The translations under genes were made by a program, and so were the position numbers. A stretch of 64,000 nt of DNA from Ochotona curzoniae (Eukaryota > Chordata > Mammalia > Lagomorpha > Ochotonidae): NCBI RefSeq assembly GCF_017591425.1, contig NW_024465421.1, forward strand, positions 24,317,001-24,381,000, read 5' to 3'. This document shows positions 1-11,400 of the stretch, piece after piece (the first letter of the stretch is position 1; every line of letters begins with the position of its first letter). The notes below the pieces were generated by a model. That model did not search any database, was not told the DNA's origin, and saw only the letters and a list, made by a program, of their open reading frames with translations.

Positions 1-1159
1 GTAGGTGTCGAAGCCCTCGTAGGTGTCGCAGCCCGCGGCCGGGAAGGTGGCGCAGCTGCCGCGCTGCGGGTCGAAGTGCCAGGGCCCGCGGGGCCCGGGC
101 CCGGGGCAGGCGGGCGGCACGGACAGCGGGAAGTCGGCGCGCAGCAGGCCGGCCGCGTTGCGCGCCGTGCAGGTGTACAGCCCCGCGTCCTCGGGCCGCG
201 CGTCGTACAGCACCAGCTGGCCCAGGCTGGTGACCACCACGTTGCCGTACATGCGGTCGGGCCGCATGACCACGCCGTCCCGCTGCGGGCTCTGCTTCTC
301 CCAGGTCACGGCGGGCGGCGGGCGGCCGCGGACGTCGCAGTGCAGGCTGGCCGTGCCCCCGACGGGCACCGCCTGCGGGGCCGGGCTGCTGTAGAGCGCG
401 GGCGGCACGGCGGCGGCCCCGGGCGTGGGGGGCACGGCGGTGCCGGGCGGCCAGCGCAGGACGTGCCTGCAGGGCACGGCGCGCAGGTGCAGGCCTCGCA
501 GGCAGGCCTCGGCGTCCATGTAGCAGCGGTTGTAGTAGGTGAGGCCGTCCGAGGCGCACGTGAAGCTCGGCTCCTTCTCGCAGCGGTCGCGGCAGCGGCA
601 CACGGGCTGCCCGTCCCAGATGTCACAGTCGGAGCCCTGCTGCGGGCAGGCGAAGCCCTCGCAGGTAGCCGGGGCGGCCGGGCCGGCGTGCGGGAAGCGG
701 GCGGCCACGCAGCTGTGCAGCCCGCACACGTTGGTGCAGCACTTCTCGGCGGGCGCGCAGTCCTGCGGGGGACGGGGCTTAGCGGGGACACGCCCCGGGC
801 CGGCAGCGCCCCGCCCCTCGCCAGGGAACCCGACCCGGCCTAGCCCCGCCCCTCCCTGGGGTGCCTGGCCCCGCCCCTCTGGTGGCCGCCGACTGCACTG
901 CATCTCCCTGGACCTTTCCCCCCCCGCAGGTTTTTGGAATGTTCCTTCGCGGCCCCGGCCCCGCAGCAGGGAAGCCGGGCGCGGGGCTCTGGCTCACCTC
1001 GTCCCTGGCGCACGGGCGCTCACAGGTGCTCTGCGCGTCCACCCACAGGCGGGGGCTGAGCTGGTCGGGGCACATGCCCGGGCGGCCGCCGGGCCCTGGC
1101 AGCAGGCTGGCCCCCGCCGTCAGCCCCACGAGCATCAGGAGGGACAGTGGGGCGGGCAT
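1..1159 (-). CDS. WFIKKN1: WFIKKN1, 5' two coding exons (partial at window edge)
   Basis: Secreted multidomain protein with WAP, follistatin/Kazal-like, Ig, two Kunitz and NTR modules. The family binds GDF8/GDF11-type ligands and inhibits serine proteases. Coding exon 1 is 1159-998 (54 codons, phase 0, donor GTGAGC). Exon 2 runs from 762 to the window start (254 codons, acceptor CCCGCAG). The start ATG at 1159 opens a hydrophobic signal peptide (about residues 1-20). The WAP domain spans about residues 30-75, with the intron inside it as in the human gene. A Kazal-like module with WDGQPVCRC and FTCASDGLTYYNRC lies around 90-153. The Ig domain (about 178-270) has Cys196, Trp207 and Cys252. The first Kunitz domain starts near 273 and is cut by the edge, so its second half, Kunitz 2 and the NTR domain lie outside. 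The Ig-Kunitz linker looks shortened relative to my memory of the human protein, removing the first Kunitz cysteine. Confidence 0.93.
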
Positions 1160-2423
1160 GGGGTCCCGGGCCTGCAGCCCCTCCTCGGGGCCGTGCTCTC
1201 CGCGCGGGGCGCCTGCGGGTGGCCTCCCCGCCGTCTGCGCGGCTCCAAGGCCCGGGTCAGCACAGGCCGGCCGAGGGGGAGGGGGTTGTAACCCGAGCCC
1301 TCCGGCCCAGCCTGACTTCCAGACCCTCCCTGAGCTCAGGGGGCGGGGCTGGCTAAGGGGCGCGGGAACCCCACCTTCTGCCGGGCATTCCTGCAGGCTG
1401 CAGCCAGGTCTGGGGGTCCCCCGCAGGGGCGACACAGCGGACACAGCATTCCCCGGCCCCCCACCCCGAGCACCAGGCTCCTGGTCCATGCCCCTCAGGA
1501 CGTCCTCAGCTGGACAGCTCCGGTGGCCAGGCCCTGTGCAGGAGCGGAGCACACGTGTGGGGGCAGTGTCCTAGGAATTTGCCAGGGATGCAGCCAGACA
1601 AAGGCGACCCCAGGCCTGACCTTCTGACCTGGCAGGCAGGGTCATCAGCTCCGTCTGGCCAGCTCCAGCGGCCTGGCGCCAGGGGCCCCCCTTGTGTGCA
1701 GGCTGCCGTGACCTGCACCCAGGCTGGGGGCAGCCAGGCAGAGGTTCCCCAGACCCGTCCAGTCCAGCTGGTTTGGACATCAGGGCCCCCAGCACCCCCC
1801 ACTCCCCGAGGCCGGCCCACAGAGCAGGGAAGGCTCCAGGAACCACGTTTACTGTACAAACAGCGAGAAGATCCGAGGTGCCAGGCTGTAACTCAGGTAG
1901 TGTCGACCCCTCAGAAGCCCACTGCCCGCTGCCCGGGGGTGAGAGCAGGAGGTAGACATGAGCACCAGGGAGACTGTGGCGGGCTTGGAGACCCCATCCC
2001 CAAGGGAGGCAACAGCGGATGGCTTCAGGAGGGGCTAGGCCCTGCTGTCCCTCGCAGGTCCTTGAGAATGGGGTGTCCACAAAGCCGGGAAAAGTCATTT
2101 GTTGGGACACAGCTGAGGTCAGAGGTTGGCAGATGCCACGGCACAGGGTGAAGGCAGGGTACCGTCAGTCCCGTGTGCCCGGGGACAATGCCCCTGCAGC
2201 TGGGCTCAGTGTGAGATACTGCCAGAGGCCCCCCCGCGCTGGCCCATGCACCCCCCTTCCCCCAGTGAGGGGCCGAGCTCAGTGCAGGCCAGACCCCCAG
2301 AACCGCGTGGCTAAGGAGGGGGGCAGGTCCGGCCCAGCGGCCCTGCGCCTGCGGCCTCCCGGGCAGGGCCCTGCGGCCAGTGTGCCCTGCCGAGTCCTGG
2401 TCCTGTGGGCGAGCCGGCTCCTG
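1160..2423. other. WFIKKN1 upstream / RAB40C 3' flank, no separate gene
   Basis: GC-rich spacer between the WFIKKN1 start and the RAB40C stop. On the minus strand it should carry the RAB40C 3' UTR and then the WFIKKN1 promoter and 5' UTR. I found no AATAAA or ATTAAA on the minus strand here, so the RAB40C cleavage site is unassigned. It may use a variant signal. The ORFs here show no recognisable protein. Confidence 0.55.
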
Positions 2424-5400
2424 CTAGGAGATCTTGCAGTTGTTGCGGGAGCAGTTCTGGGGCGGGCTCTGCGGAGGCCGGATGGACTTGGAACGCTTGA
2501 GGCTGCTGCCCTTGCTGCTGCCAGCGGTGCTGCTGGCCAGTGAGTAGGAGCGTCCATGCATCATGACGGCATTCATGCCATTAGCCATCGAGAAGGACTT
2601 GAGGTGGCTCTTGATGGTGACGGGCAGTGGCAGCTTGTCAATGAGGTGCACGGGGGTGCAGGAGACAATGGCACGGCAGCACAGGTCCTGTAGGCTGAAC
2701 ACTGTCGGCCAGGATCAGCCAGGGTCAGTAGGGCAGGGGGTGCACCCCTTGTCCCCAGCACCCTGTCCTGTGGCCACCCACTTCCCCAGCATGAGGTGTG
2801 GGGGCCGGCCCAAGGAGTTGACATAAACTGGTGGGCGGAGCACAGCCACCACACACCCCAGTCGGCCTGGCCAATCCCGCTCACCCCAAACAACGGCCAA
2901 GAAGACAGGGGGGTGACGGTACAGTGCCCCAGGCAGGCAGCTAAGGCAACACCCCCCCCCCCCAACTCCTGCACTTGAGGGCTAGCAGGAGGCTGCAGCC
3001 ACCACATTCCTGCATGGGACCTGCTGCACAAGGGCCACACGCCCACCTCGGTTAGGCCTCCAGATCTTCTCCATGCCGTGCCGCATGAGCACGATGCGCG
3101 ACAGCTCCGTGAAGGACTCGGTGACGTTGAAGTTGCACAGGGGGCTGACCTCAAAGAAGGTCATGCAATTCTTCTCGGCGTAGGCGCGTGCCTGCTCCGT
3201 GGGCACCTGCCGCTTGAAGGCCAGGTGCAGCCGGTTCCCGACCAGGATCCGGGGGACCCCAGGGGCGTGCTAGGGAGGTCATGGAGTCAGGGACAGCCCC
3301 CACCCCCCACCCCTCGGAGTCCTCGTCCCCCACTACCCTGGGTGGCATAGCTGGGTACATGGGACACCTACCTCGTCAATCTCCTTGATCCACCGGTCAA
3401 TGCCGTCGAAGGACCAGCGGTTGGTGATGTCATACACCAGCAGAATGCCCTGCCGGGCACAAGGGGAGAGCCACTGCTCATAGGGCCCAGGGTGAGGGGA
3501 CCTGAGGTAGAGGCTGTCGCTGAGCACCTTCCCTCCCTGAAGGCATGCCAGCCAGAGTGGCCTGCACTCGGGTCTCCTCCAGGCATCACGTCTCTGTAGT
3601 CTCAGCTTGGTTTGTGTCAAAGTAAGAGACGCAGGAGGGCCCTCCAGCCAGGCCAGCAGGAGGCGCTGGGGCCTGGTCTGTCACTCCCCTAGACACCAAT
3701 ACTTGGGGCCCAGCTCCAGGCAGCTGGCATCTGTGGGAAATACAACCCCCCACCGCCACAACAGGCCCAGCCTTGGCCTGGCTCCCCAATTCCACCCTGA
3801 GGAGCTTCCATGGTCAAGGAGCACTCCCCGACGGTCCAGGGACAGACTAGGGTCTGGTGGGTGAGAGGTGGCAAGATTCAGACCAGAGCGGGCCCTGCAC
3901 ACTGTGCAGAAAGCTCCCACACTAGACTCTGGGGTGCCAGCCTCGCCCCCTCTGCCCTGACCAGCCCCCTCTGCTCTGATCAGCCCCCTCTGCCCTGACC
4001 AGCCCCCTCTGCTCTAATCCAGAGCCAGTGTACACACACCCACACACATCAGAACTGATTGTACCGAAGGCATAGGGCCCTTCCAGGTAGCTGCTGCACA
4101 CAGCATCAAGTATGCCGAACAGCCCTAGCATTTTGAGGGGGAATGGGCAGACCCAAGAAAGTCATATCTCATTTCTGGACTCAGGTGAGAGGCCCATAGA
4201 GTGATGCTGTGCAGTGAGCTCTGGGCTCGGCTGAGAGCAGGGGAGGAGGCCTCCAGGGGACGGGCTCCCCACAGGGAGCAGTTGCAGGACAGGAAGGGTA
4301 GACAGTGGTGGCCTTACCTGAGCGCCCCTCGAGTAGGACCTGAAGATGGTACAGAACCTGCCCTGTCCCGACGTGTCCCTGGAAGACATGGGTCATCAGC
4401 AGGAGCCAGGGCAGGGCCCTCCCAGCCCAGGAGTCCCCACTCTGACCAGCCCCCTTCCGCCAGCTCTGGGGATTGAGCTTCATGGTGAGAGGCCACGATC
4501 ATCATGGATATAGCTTGGTGGGCAGAAAGCTGAGAGCTGGGCCCAGGCAGAGTAAAACGCCTGCAGACTGAGATAGGACACCCATGGCCTAAGATGGGGG
4601 AACTTGTGAACTGAGAAATGGGGTCCACAGACTAAGATATGGGGGGCACGGGCTGAGTGGGGGGTCCCCGTGAGTGCCTGTAACCCCCACTCCCACCCTA
4701 TGGTACAGCAGCCCACTCACCACAGCTCCAGCTTTACCCGCCGTCCGTCCAGCAGGATGGTCGTGGTCTTGTAGTCTATGCCTGTGAGGACACAGGAGCT
4801 TAGGCCTTGTCGAAAGACCGGGTCCAAGACCAGCACTGCCAGAGGGCACCCACTCCTGGTTGTGTTCCAGGCTCCAGCCCCAGTCTGCCCGTGCCTGGGC
4901 CCCAGGAGGGAGGCATGTTCTCCCCCAGCTCTGCTGACCACACCTACTGCTCTCACTGTCACAGGCAGGCAGGTGGACCCCAGGAGGATGGGCCAGCTCA
5001 ATGCCACGTGGCTGCCTGTGAGCTTCCACGGCGGTGGTAGAGGAGGGAGGAGGTCTCTCAGCTCCCACCTTGATGGACCCTCACAGAAAACGTGAGATGT
5101 GTGTCCCTGTCTGCATTCTGTGTGCGTGGCTCTGTGTATGTGCTCCACTGTCTGTCGAACCCTCTAGTGGTACACATGGCACTCTGGAAAGCAGACAGAC
5201 TGATTAGAAACAGGTGAGGGGCCCGTGGGTTAGCATAGGGCAGGATGTGGGGTGCATCCAGGCCAGCTGTGCACGAGTCATGAACCAACCATGGACCCAA
5301 TGGGTAGGGCAGCCATAGACCCAAGGACGCCCCTGGGATACTGTGGCCCCAAGCCATGGAGGAGGCAGCGGGGTGGCAAGAAGAACCCACAGGAGGCCTA

Positions 5401-8400
5401 CAGAATCGAGCTGAGCCAGCCCCCTCTGACTGTCCATCCTGATGCCAGCCAGCGGGCACCTGGAGGTACTTGGCCAGCTAGTGTCTAGTGTCCTCAGGGG
5501 CTGCACCCTGGCACTTGTGTCACGGGACACCTCCTGCAGGCCCCATCCACCCTCCCACAGAAGCCCACAAGCCAAACCAGCCAAGCAGCTCTAGGCTTGC
5601 ATGGACACGGTCTGAATGCTGACTGAGACACTGAAGGCCTCCTGGCATAGCCTCCCGGTATGGGGCAAGCAGACCGCCCGGCCCTGCAGACCAGCGACCC
5701 CTTCCCATCAGCCCTGACAGCTTGCCCTCTCACTGCAAAGCATGGCCCTCTCCATCTCTAGTTTACCTCTGACTGTCCCCAGGACAGACTTCCTATGACC
5801 ACACAGAAGAAAGAACTGGACAAGGGAGAGATCTTCCAAGGGCCAGAGGCTGAGCTGATCTCAAGTCAGGCAACAGGGGCCTGCCTCCTCCAGGTCTCCT
5901 GCGTGGGTGCAAGGGCCCACACACTTAGGCCCCCTCCACTGTTTCCCAGGCTACAAGCAGAAAGCCAGGAGGAGTAGAACTGCTGGAGCTGGAAGCAGGC
6001 ACTCTGAAACAGGGTGTCCACCCCACAGAGGACAGTGTGAGGCCACACGGGGCTCTGGTAAGCCACGGGAGCCCAGGTCCTCCCTGAGCACTGCTCAGAG
6101 AAGGCAGAGCCTGCAGCAGCCGGCGTACCCACCTGGAAGCGAGCGCGCCACCAGGTCAGGGCTGGGCTCCCGCGAAGTGAACCTTTGGCCCTTGTACATC
6201 TCCAGGTCACAGGCCTGACGCCTGCTCAGGTTTCCCTGGCTCACGCCCCAAATGGCCACGGTGGCCAGAAGCCTGAACTCTACCCAGTCTCCCATGTGCC
6301 CTGTAGTGGGAGCTGGATCTGAAGCGGTACCCACATAAGATTCTAGCACTGCAGGTGGCACTTCACTCGTGGCACCCCAGTCGCAGTCCCAATAAACAAA
6401 CTGACCAGGAAGAAGTCACTGCTCTGGGTGTCCTCAGGCATCTGCTGCCCCAGGACAGCTTCTTATGGCGACAGTGGGGACACAGCAGGCTCTGCCACAA
6501 CATCAAGCCACAGAAAACCACTCCATGCTCATGTAGGCCAACCTGGCCTCACAGCACCCAAGTACTTCCCAGAAGCTCACTTATACCCACTGCTTTTTTT
6601 TTTTTTTTTTTGCATTTAAGATTTATTTATTATTTATTTGGAAGGCACAGTTACAAAGAGACAGAGACCCTCCATCTGCTTGTTCACTGTCCAAATGGCC
6701 ACAGCAGTTAGAGCTGAGCTCATCAGGGGCTTCCTCCCGGTCTCCCTACAGGCCCAGGGCCCCAAAGCTTTGGCCATGCTCTACTGCTTTCTCAGGCCAC
6801 AGGCAGGGAGCTGGATGAACACGGAGCACCCAGGAGAAGCAGGGAGCTGGATGGGACACGGAGCAGCTGGGAGAAGCAGGGAGCTGGATGGGAAGTAGAG
6901 CAGCTGGGACAAGCTCTGGTGCCCAGATAGGATGTCAGCACAGCTCAGGGGTTGTTCCGGATGTTTCCCACAAGCTGTTGCATCGTCACACAGCCTACAG
7001 CAGAAGTGACCCCCCTCCCAGGAGACTGGCAGGTTCCAAGGCAAGCAAGGCACACACGGAGCAGCGGCCCTCACACAACTGGGTCAAAGAACCCAGAGCC
7101 CAGGCCCCCACCTAGTCCTGACAGGCCAGTACCTCCAGGACAAGGCGGGGCTGGGCACCCATCTCAGAGCAGGCCAGCTGGTGGGGACAGTACGACTGCT
7201 ACGTGCGTGACCCCAGCAGGCTACCTGCAGCCGCGACTTCCATACAGAGGCAGGATACACGGAACCCCTGATCCATACAGGAGGCCCTCATCCCAGCCTG
7301 GCCATGGGAGTACAGGAACCACAACCCACCCTGCACAGGTCCACCTCATCATGGCTGTCAGCACGCCCGGCTCTTCCCCCAAAGCCCAGATGCCAGATGG
7401 GCCCATCTTAGTTAGGACTCTTGGCTGTCGGATCACAAACAAGTGGCCAAGCAGTGGCCACTGGAGCCGCATAGCTCTAGGTCTTCTGTCAGCCAGGGAC
7501 ACAGGACCCAGTTGCTCCTGCATCGAGCAGCCTCCCCAGTACCCCAGCACTGTGCCTGTCCCTGTCCACCTCAGTATAGGAATGTCATGGGCCTCTGCTG
7601 TGGCACAGCAGGTAAAGGCTTCCCCTGTGGCACCGGCAGCCCAGTTCCCTGCATCCCAGTGGGTGACCCAGAGGAGGCCGTGTGGCCATCTGGGGAATGA
7701 ACCAGCAGAAGATGTCTGTGTCATTCTACCTTTCAGATAAAGTAGCAAATCTTTCAAAAAGAATGTCAGGCACTGTGTTTACCCAGGGAGCCCGGTGTGG
7801 CCAGGCAGAGGGCGAGTCCACCTACCCTGACAGGCTGACCTCGGGAGCCTGACTCCTGGCCACACGGGGCGCTGTTGACCACTTGTGCAACCCAAGCTCC
7901 TCCATGGCTTCTCCACGCGCCAATGGCCGAGGCCTGGCTCCAGGGCACAGCTCCCTGAGGCTGCCCTGCAGCCTGCATGCTGGGGGCAGGGCCACAGGCA
8001 CGCTGCACAGACCTGCTGTGGCTCCAGGCCCGGGCTCTTGGTTTCGATTTCGACGTTTACACAGAGGTCAAGGCCAAGTCAGTACTCAGGGCCAGACCTA
8101 CCCTCTGCATCCTTCCTGCCACTGCTGGACTCCCGTGGGGCTTCCTTCCTGGAGGCTGTTACATTAGCTCCTCATCCAAGCCGCAAAAATGGTGTGCACA
8201 GAAAGCAGCACATAGGGCCCAGCATGATAGCCTAGTGGCTAAAGTCTTTGCCTTGAATACGACAGGATCCCATATGGGCAGCGGTTCTAATCCTGGCAGC
8301 CCAGCTTCCCATCCAGCTCCCTGCTTGTGGCCTGGGGCAGCAGTCGAGGACGGCCCAAAGCCTTGGGACTCTGCGCCTGCTTGGGAGACCTGGAGGAGGC

Positions 8401-11400
8401 TCCTGGCTTCAGATCAGCGCAGCTCTGGCCACTGTAGCTGCTTGAGGAGTGAATCATGAGATGGAAGATCTTCCTCTCTATCTCTTGTCCTCTCTGTATC
8501 TGACTTTGCAATAAAAATAAATAAATCTGGGCCCGGCACGATAGCGTAATGGTTAAGGTCCTCTTCTTGAACGTGCCGGGATCCCATATGGGTACTGGTT
8601 CTAATCCCGGCAGCTCCACTTCCCATCCAGCTCCCTGCTTGTGACCTGGGAAGGCAGTCGAGGACAGCCCAAAGCCTTGGGACCCTGCACCCGCGTGGGA
8701 TAGCTGGAGGAAAGAAGTTCCTGGCTCTTGGCTTTGGATCGGCGCAATACTGGCTGTTGTAGCCACTTGGGGAGTGAGCCATCGGACGAAGATCTTCCTT
8801 TCTGCCTCTCCTCCTCTCTGTACATCTACCTTTCCAATAAAAGGAAATAAATCTTAAAAAAAAAAAAAGCAGCACACAGTTATCCACCACACGTCCTGTC
8901 CGCCCATGTGTGTCCACCACATACCACACACACGGATAGCCACCACACATCCACCACACACACACACACAAGGATATCCACCATACACATGGGTATCTAC
9001 CACACACACATACACACACGGATATGCACACACACAAGGATATCCACCACACATGGGTATCTACCACACACACACGGATATCTACCACACACACACACAG
9101 ATATCCACCACACACACGGATATTCACCACACACACACACACGGATATTCACCACACACGGGTATCTACCACACACACACAGGAATATTCATCACACACA
9201 CGGGTATCTACCACACACACAGATATCCACTACAAACACACGGATATCCACCACACACACGGATATCCACCACACACATGGATATCCACCACACACACGG
9301 ATATCCACCACACACACGGATATCCACCACACACACACGGCTATTCACCACACACACAGATATCCACCACACACATGGATATCCACCACACACACGGGTA
9401 TCTACCACACACACACAGATATTCACCACACACACACGGATATCCACCACACACATAGATATCCACCACACATGGATATCCACCACACACACGGATATTC
9501 ACCACACATAGATATCCACCACACACACATGGATATTCACCACACACACGGTATCTACCACACACACACAGGGATATTCATCACACACATGGGTATCTAC
9601 CACACACACACACACACAGATATCCACTACAAACACACGGATATCCACCACACACACGGATATCCACCACACACACACGGATATCCACCACACACACACG
9701 GCTATTCACCACACACACACGGATATTCACCACACACACGGGTATCTACCACACACACACGGATATTCACACACACGGATATTCACCACACACACGGGTA
9801 TCTACCACACACACACACGGATATCCACCACACACACGGTATCTACCACACACACACACACACACACACAGATATCCACCACACACACGGATATCCACCA
9901 CACACACGGATATTCACCACACATGGATATCCATCACACACATGGATATCCACCACACATGGATATCCACCACACATGGATATCCACCACACACACAGAT
10001 ATCCACCACACATCCTGGAGGCTAGCTGTCTGCCTTCCAGATGATCTGCTCTTTACCCACAAACTTGCTTTCTGAGGTTGAGGGAAGGCCATCCCTCTAC
10101 CTGACGTTGGGGCAGTCATTCCACTCTGAACCTGGGACAGAAATCCATCCCTACACCTAGCAGGCAGGCACTCCTATGATCACTAGTTGCCCTCGCTCCT
10201 GGTCAGGATCAGCCATGCAAACTGACCACACTCTCCTTACAGCGCCGTCCTCTAAGGACCACGGGGAGAGGGGGAAGGGGGGATGAAGAGGGAGGAGTCA
10301 CGTGGACAAGGGCTGGCCCACCTCAATGCCCCACCAGCTCCCAAGACCAGCCTACGCAACCTTGAACCCTCTCTGACTCCCAGGCCGTGGTGCCGCACAG
10401 GCTTCCCTCATGGCACTTCCCTGGCTCACCACACCGTGTTCTCAAGGCCCCCCTTTCTGTTGCCCTCGGGTTCTCGAGGGCCACATCCAAACACTTGAGA
10501 AAAAGATTGTAACTGGGCAGAAGGTGTGGGGGAGGGTCAGGCTGGAGGTGGGAGCTGGGGGAGAGGGCAGCACAGGTGGTCAGAGCTGGGGGACTCCCAA
10601 GCTCCCCCTTGTCTCCCAAGGACAGTGCAGCCAGGGGCTCAGACTCCCTCACAGGGATTTCAGAGGACCTCTCGGCAGGGAGACTACACGTCATCTGCTG
10701 CATGCAGCAGGGCTCAGTGGTCAGTGTTCAGTCACCAGGACTTCCAGGGAGATGATGGGACCAGAAATTGGCATCTAGGGAAGAAGACCACACCACGACA
10801 AATGCGCCCACACCAAAGACACACCGTGACACACACTCCTACACAAAGGACACATGACACACATGACGTCCACAGCTAGGGCACACAACACACATGCCCA
10901 CGCCAAGGACACATGACACACATCCACACCAATGATACACGACACATACATCCACACCAAGGACACACAGATCCACATCAGGGACATGCTGCGACACACA
11001 TTCACACCAAGGACACACGTCACACACATCTACACCAAGGACACACGATACACACAACCACACCAAGGACACACTCTGACATACATCCACACCAATGACA
11101 CGCTGCGACACACATCCACACCAAGGACACACGACACACACATCCACACCAAGGACACACTGCAACACATACATCCACACCAAGGACATGCAACACACAC
11201 ACATACACACACACACACACCAAGGACACACTGCGGCACATACATCCACACTGAGGACACGCCGTGACACACACGTTCAGACAGAGCACCAGGCCAGAGG
11301 GAGGCTTGAGAGGGCCTGCACATGGGCATCACCACCCGGTCGCATGGCCTCACAGGCTGAACCTGCACTGAGGATAAGCAGCAGCAGCCAGAGTATCAGC

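Noticed and set aside
76..843. 255-codon plus-strand frame
   Set aside because: Antisense shadow of WFIKKN1 exon 2 in CpG-rich DNA.
8908..10044. 378-codon open frame rich in His, Thr, Tyr and Pro
   Set aside because: It is the direct translation of the CA-rich minisatellite. Other frames and the opposite strand are open too, and it lies in an intron.
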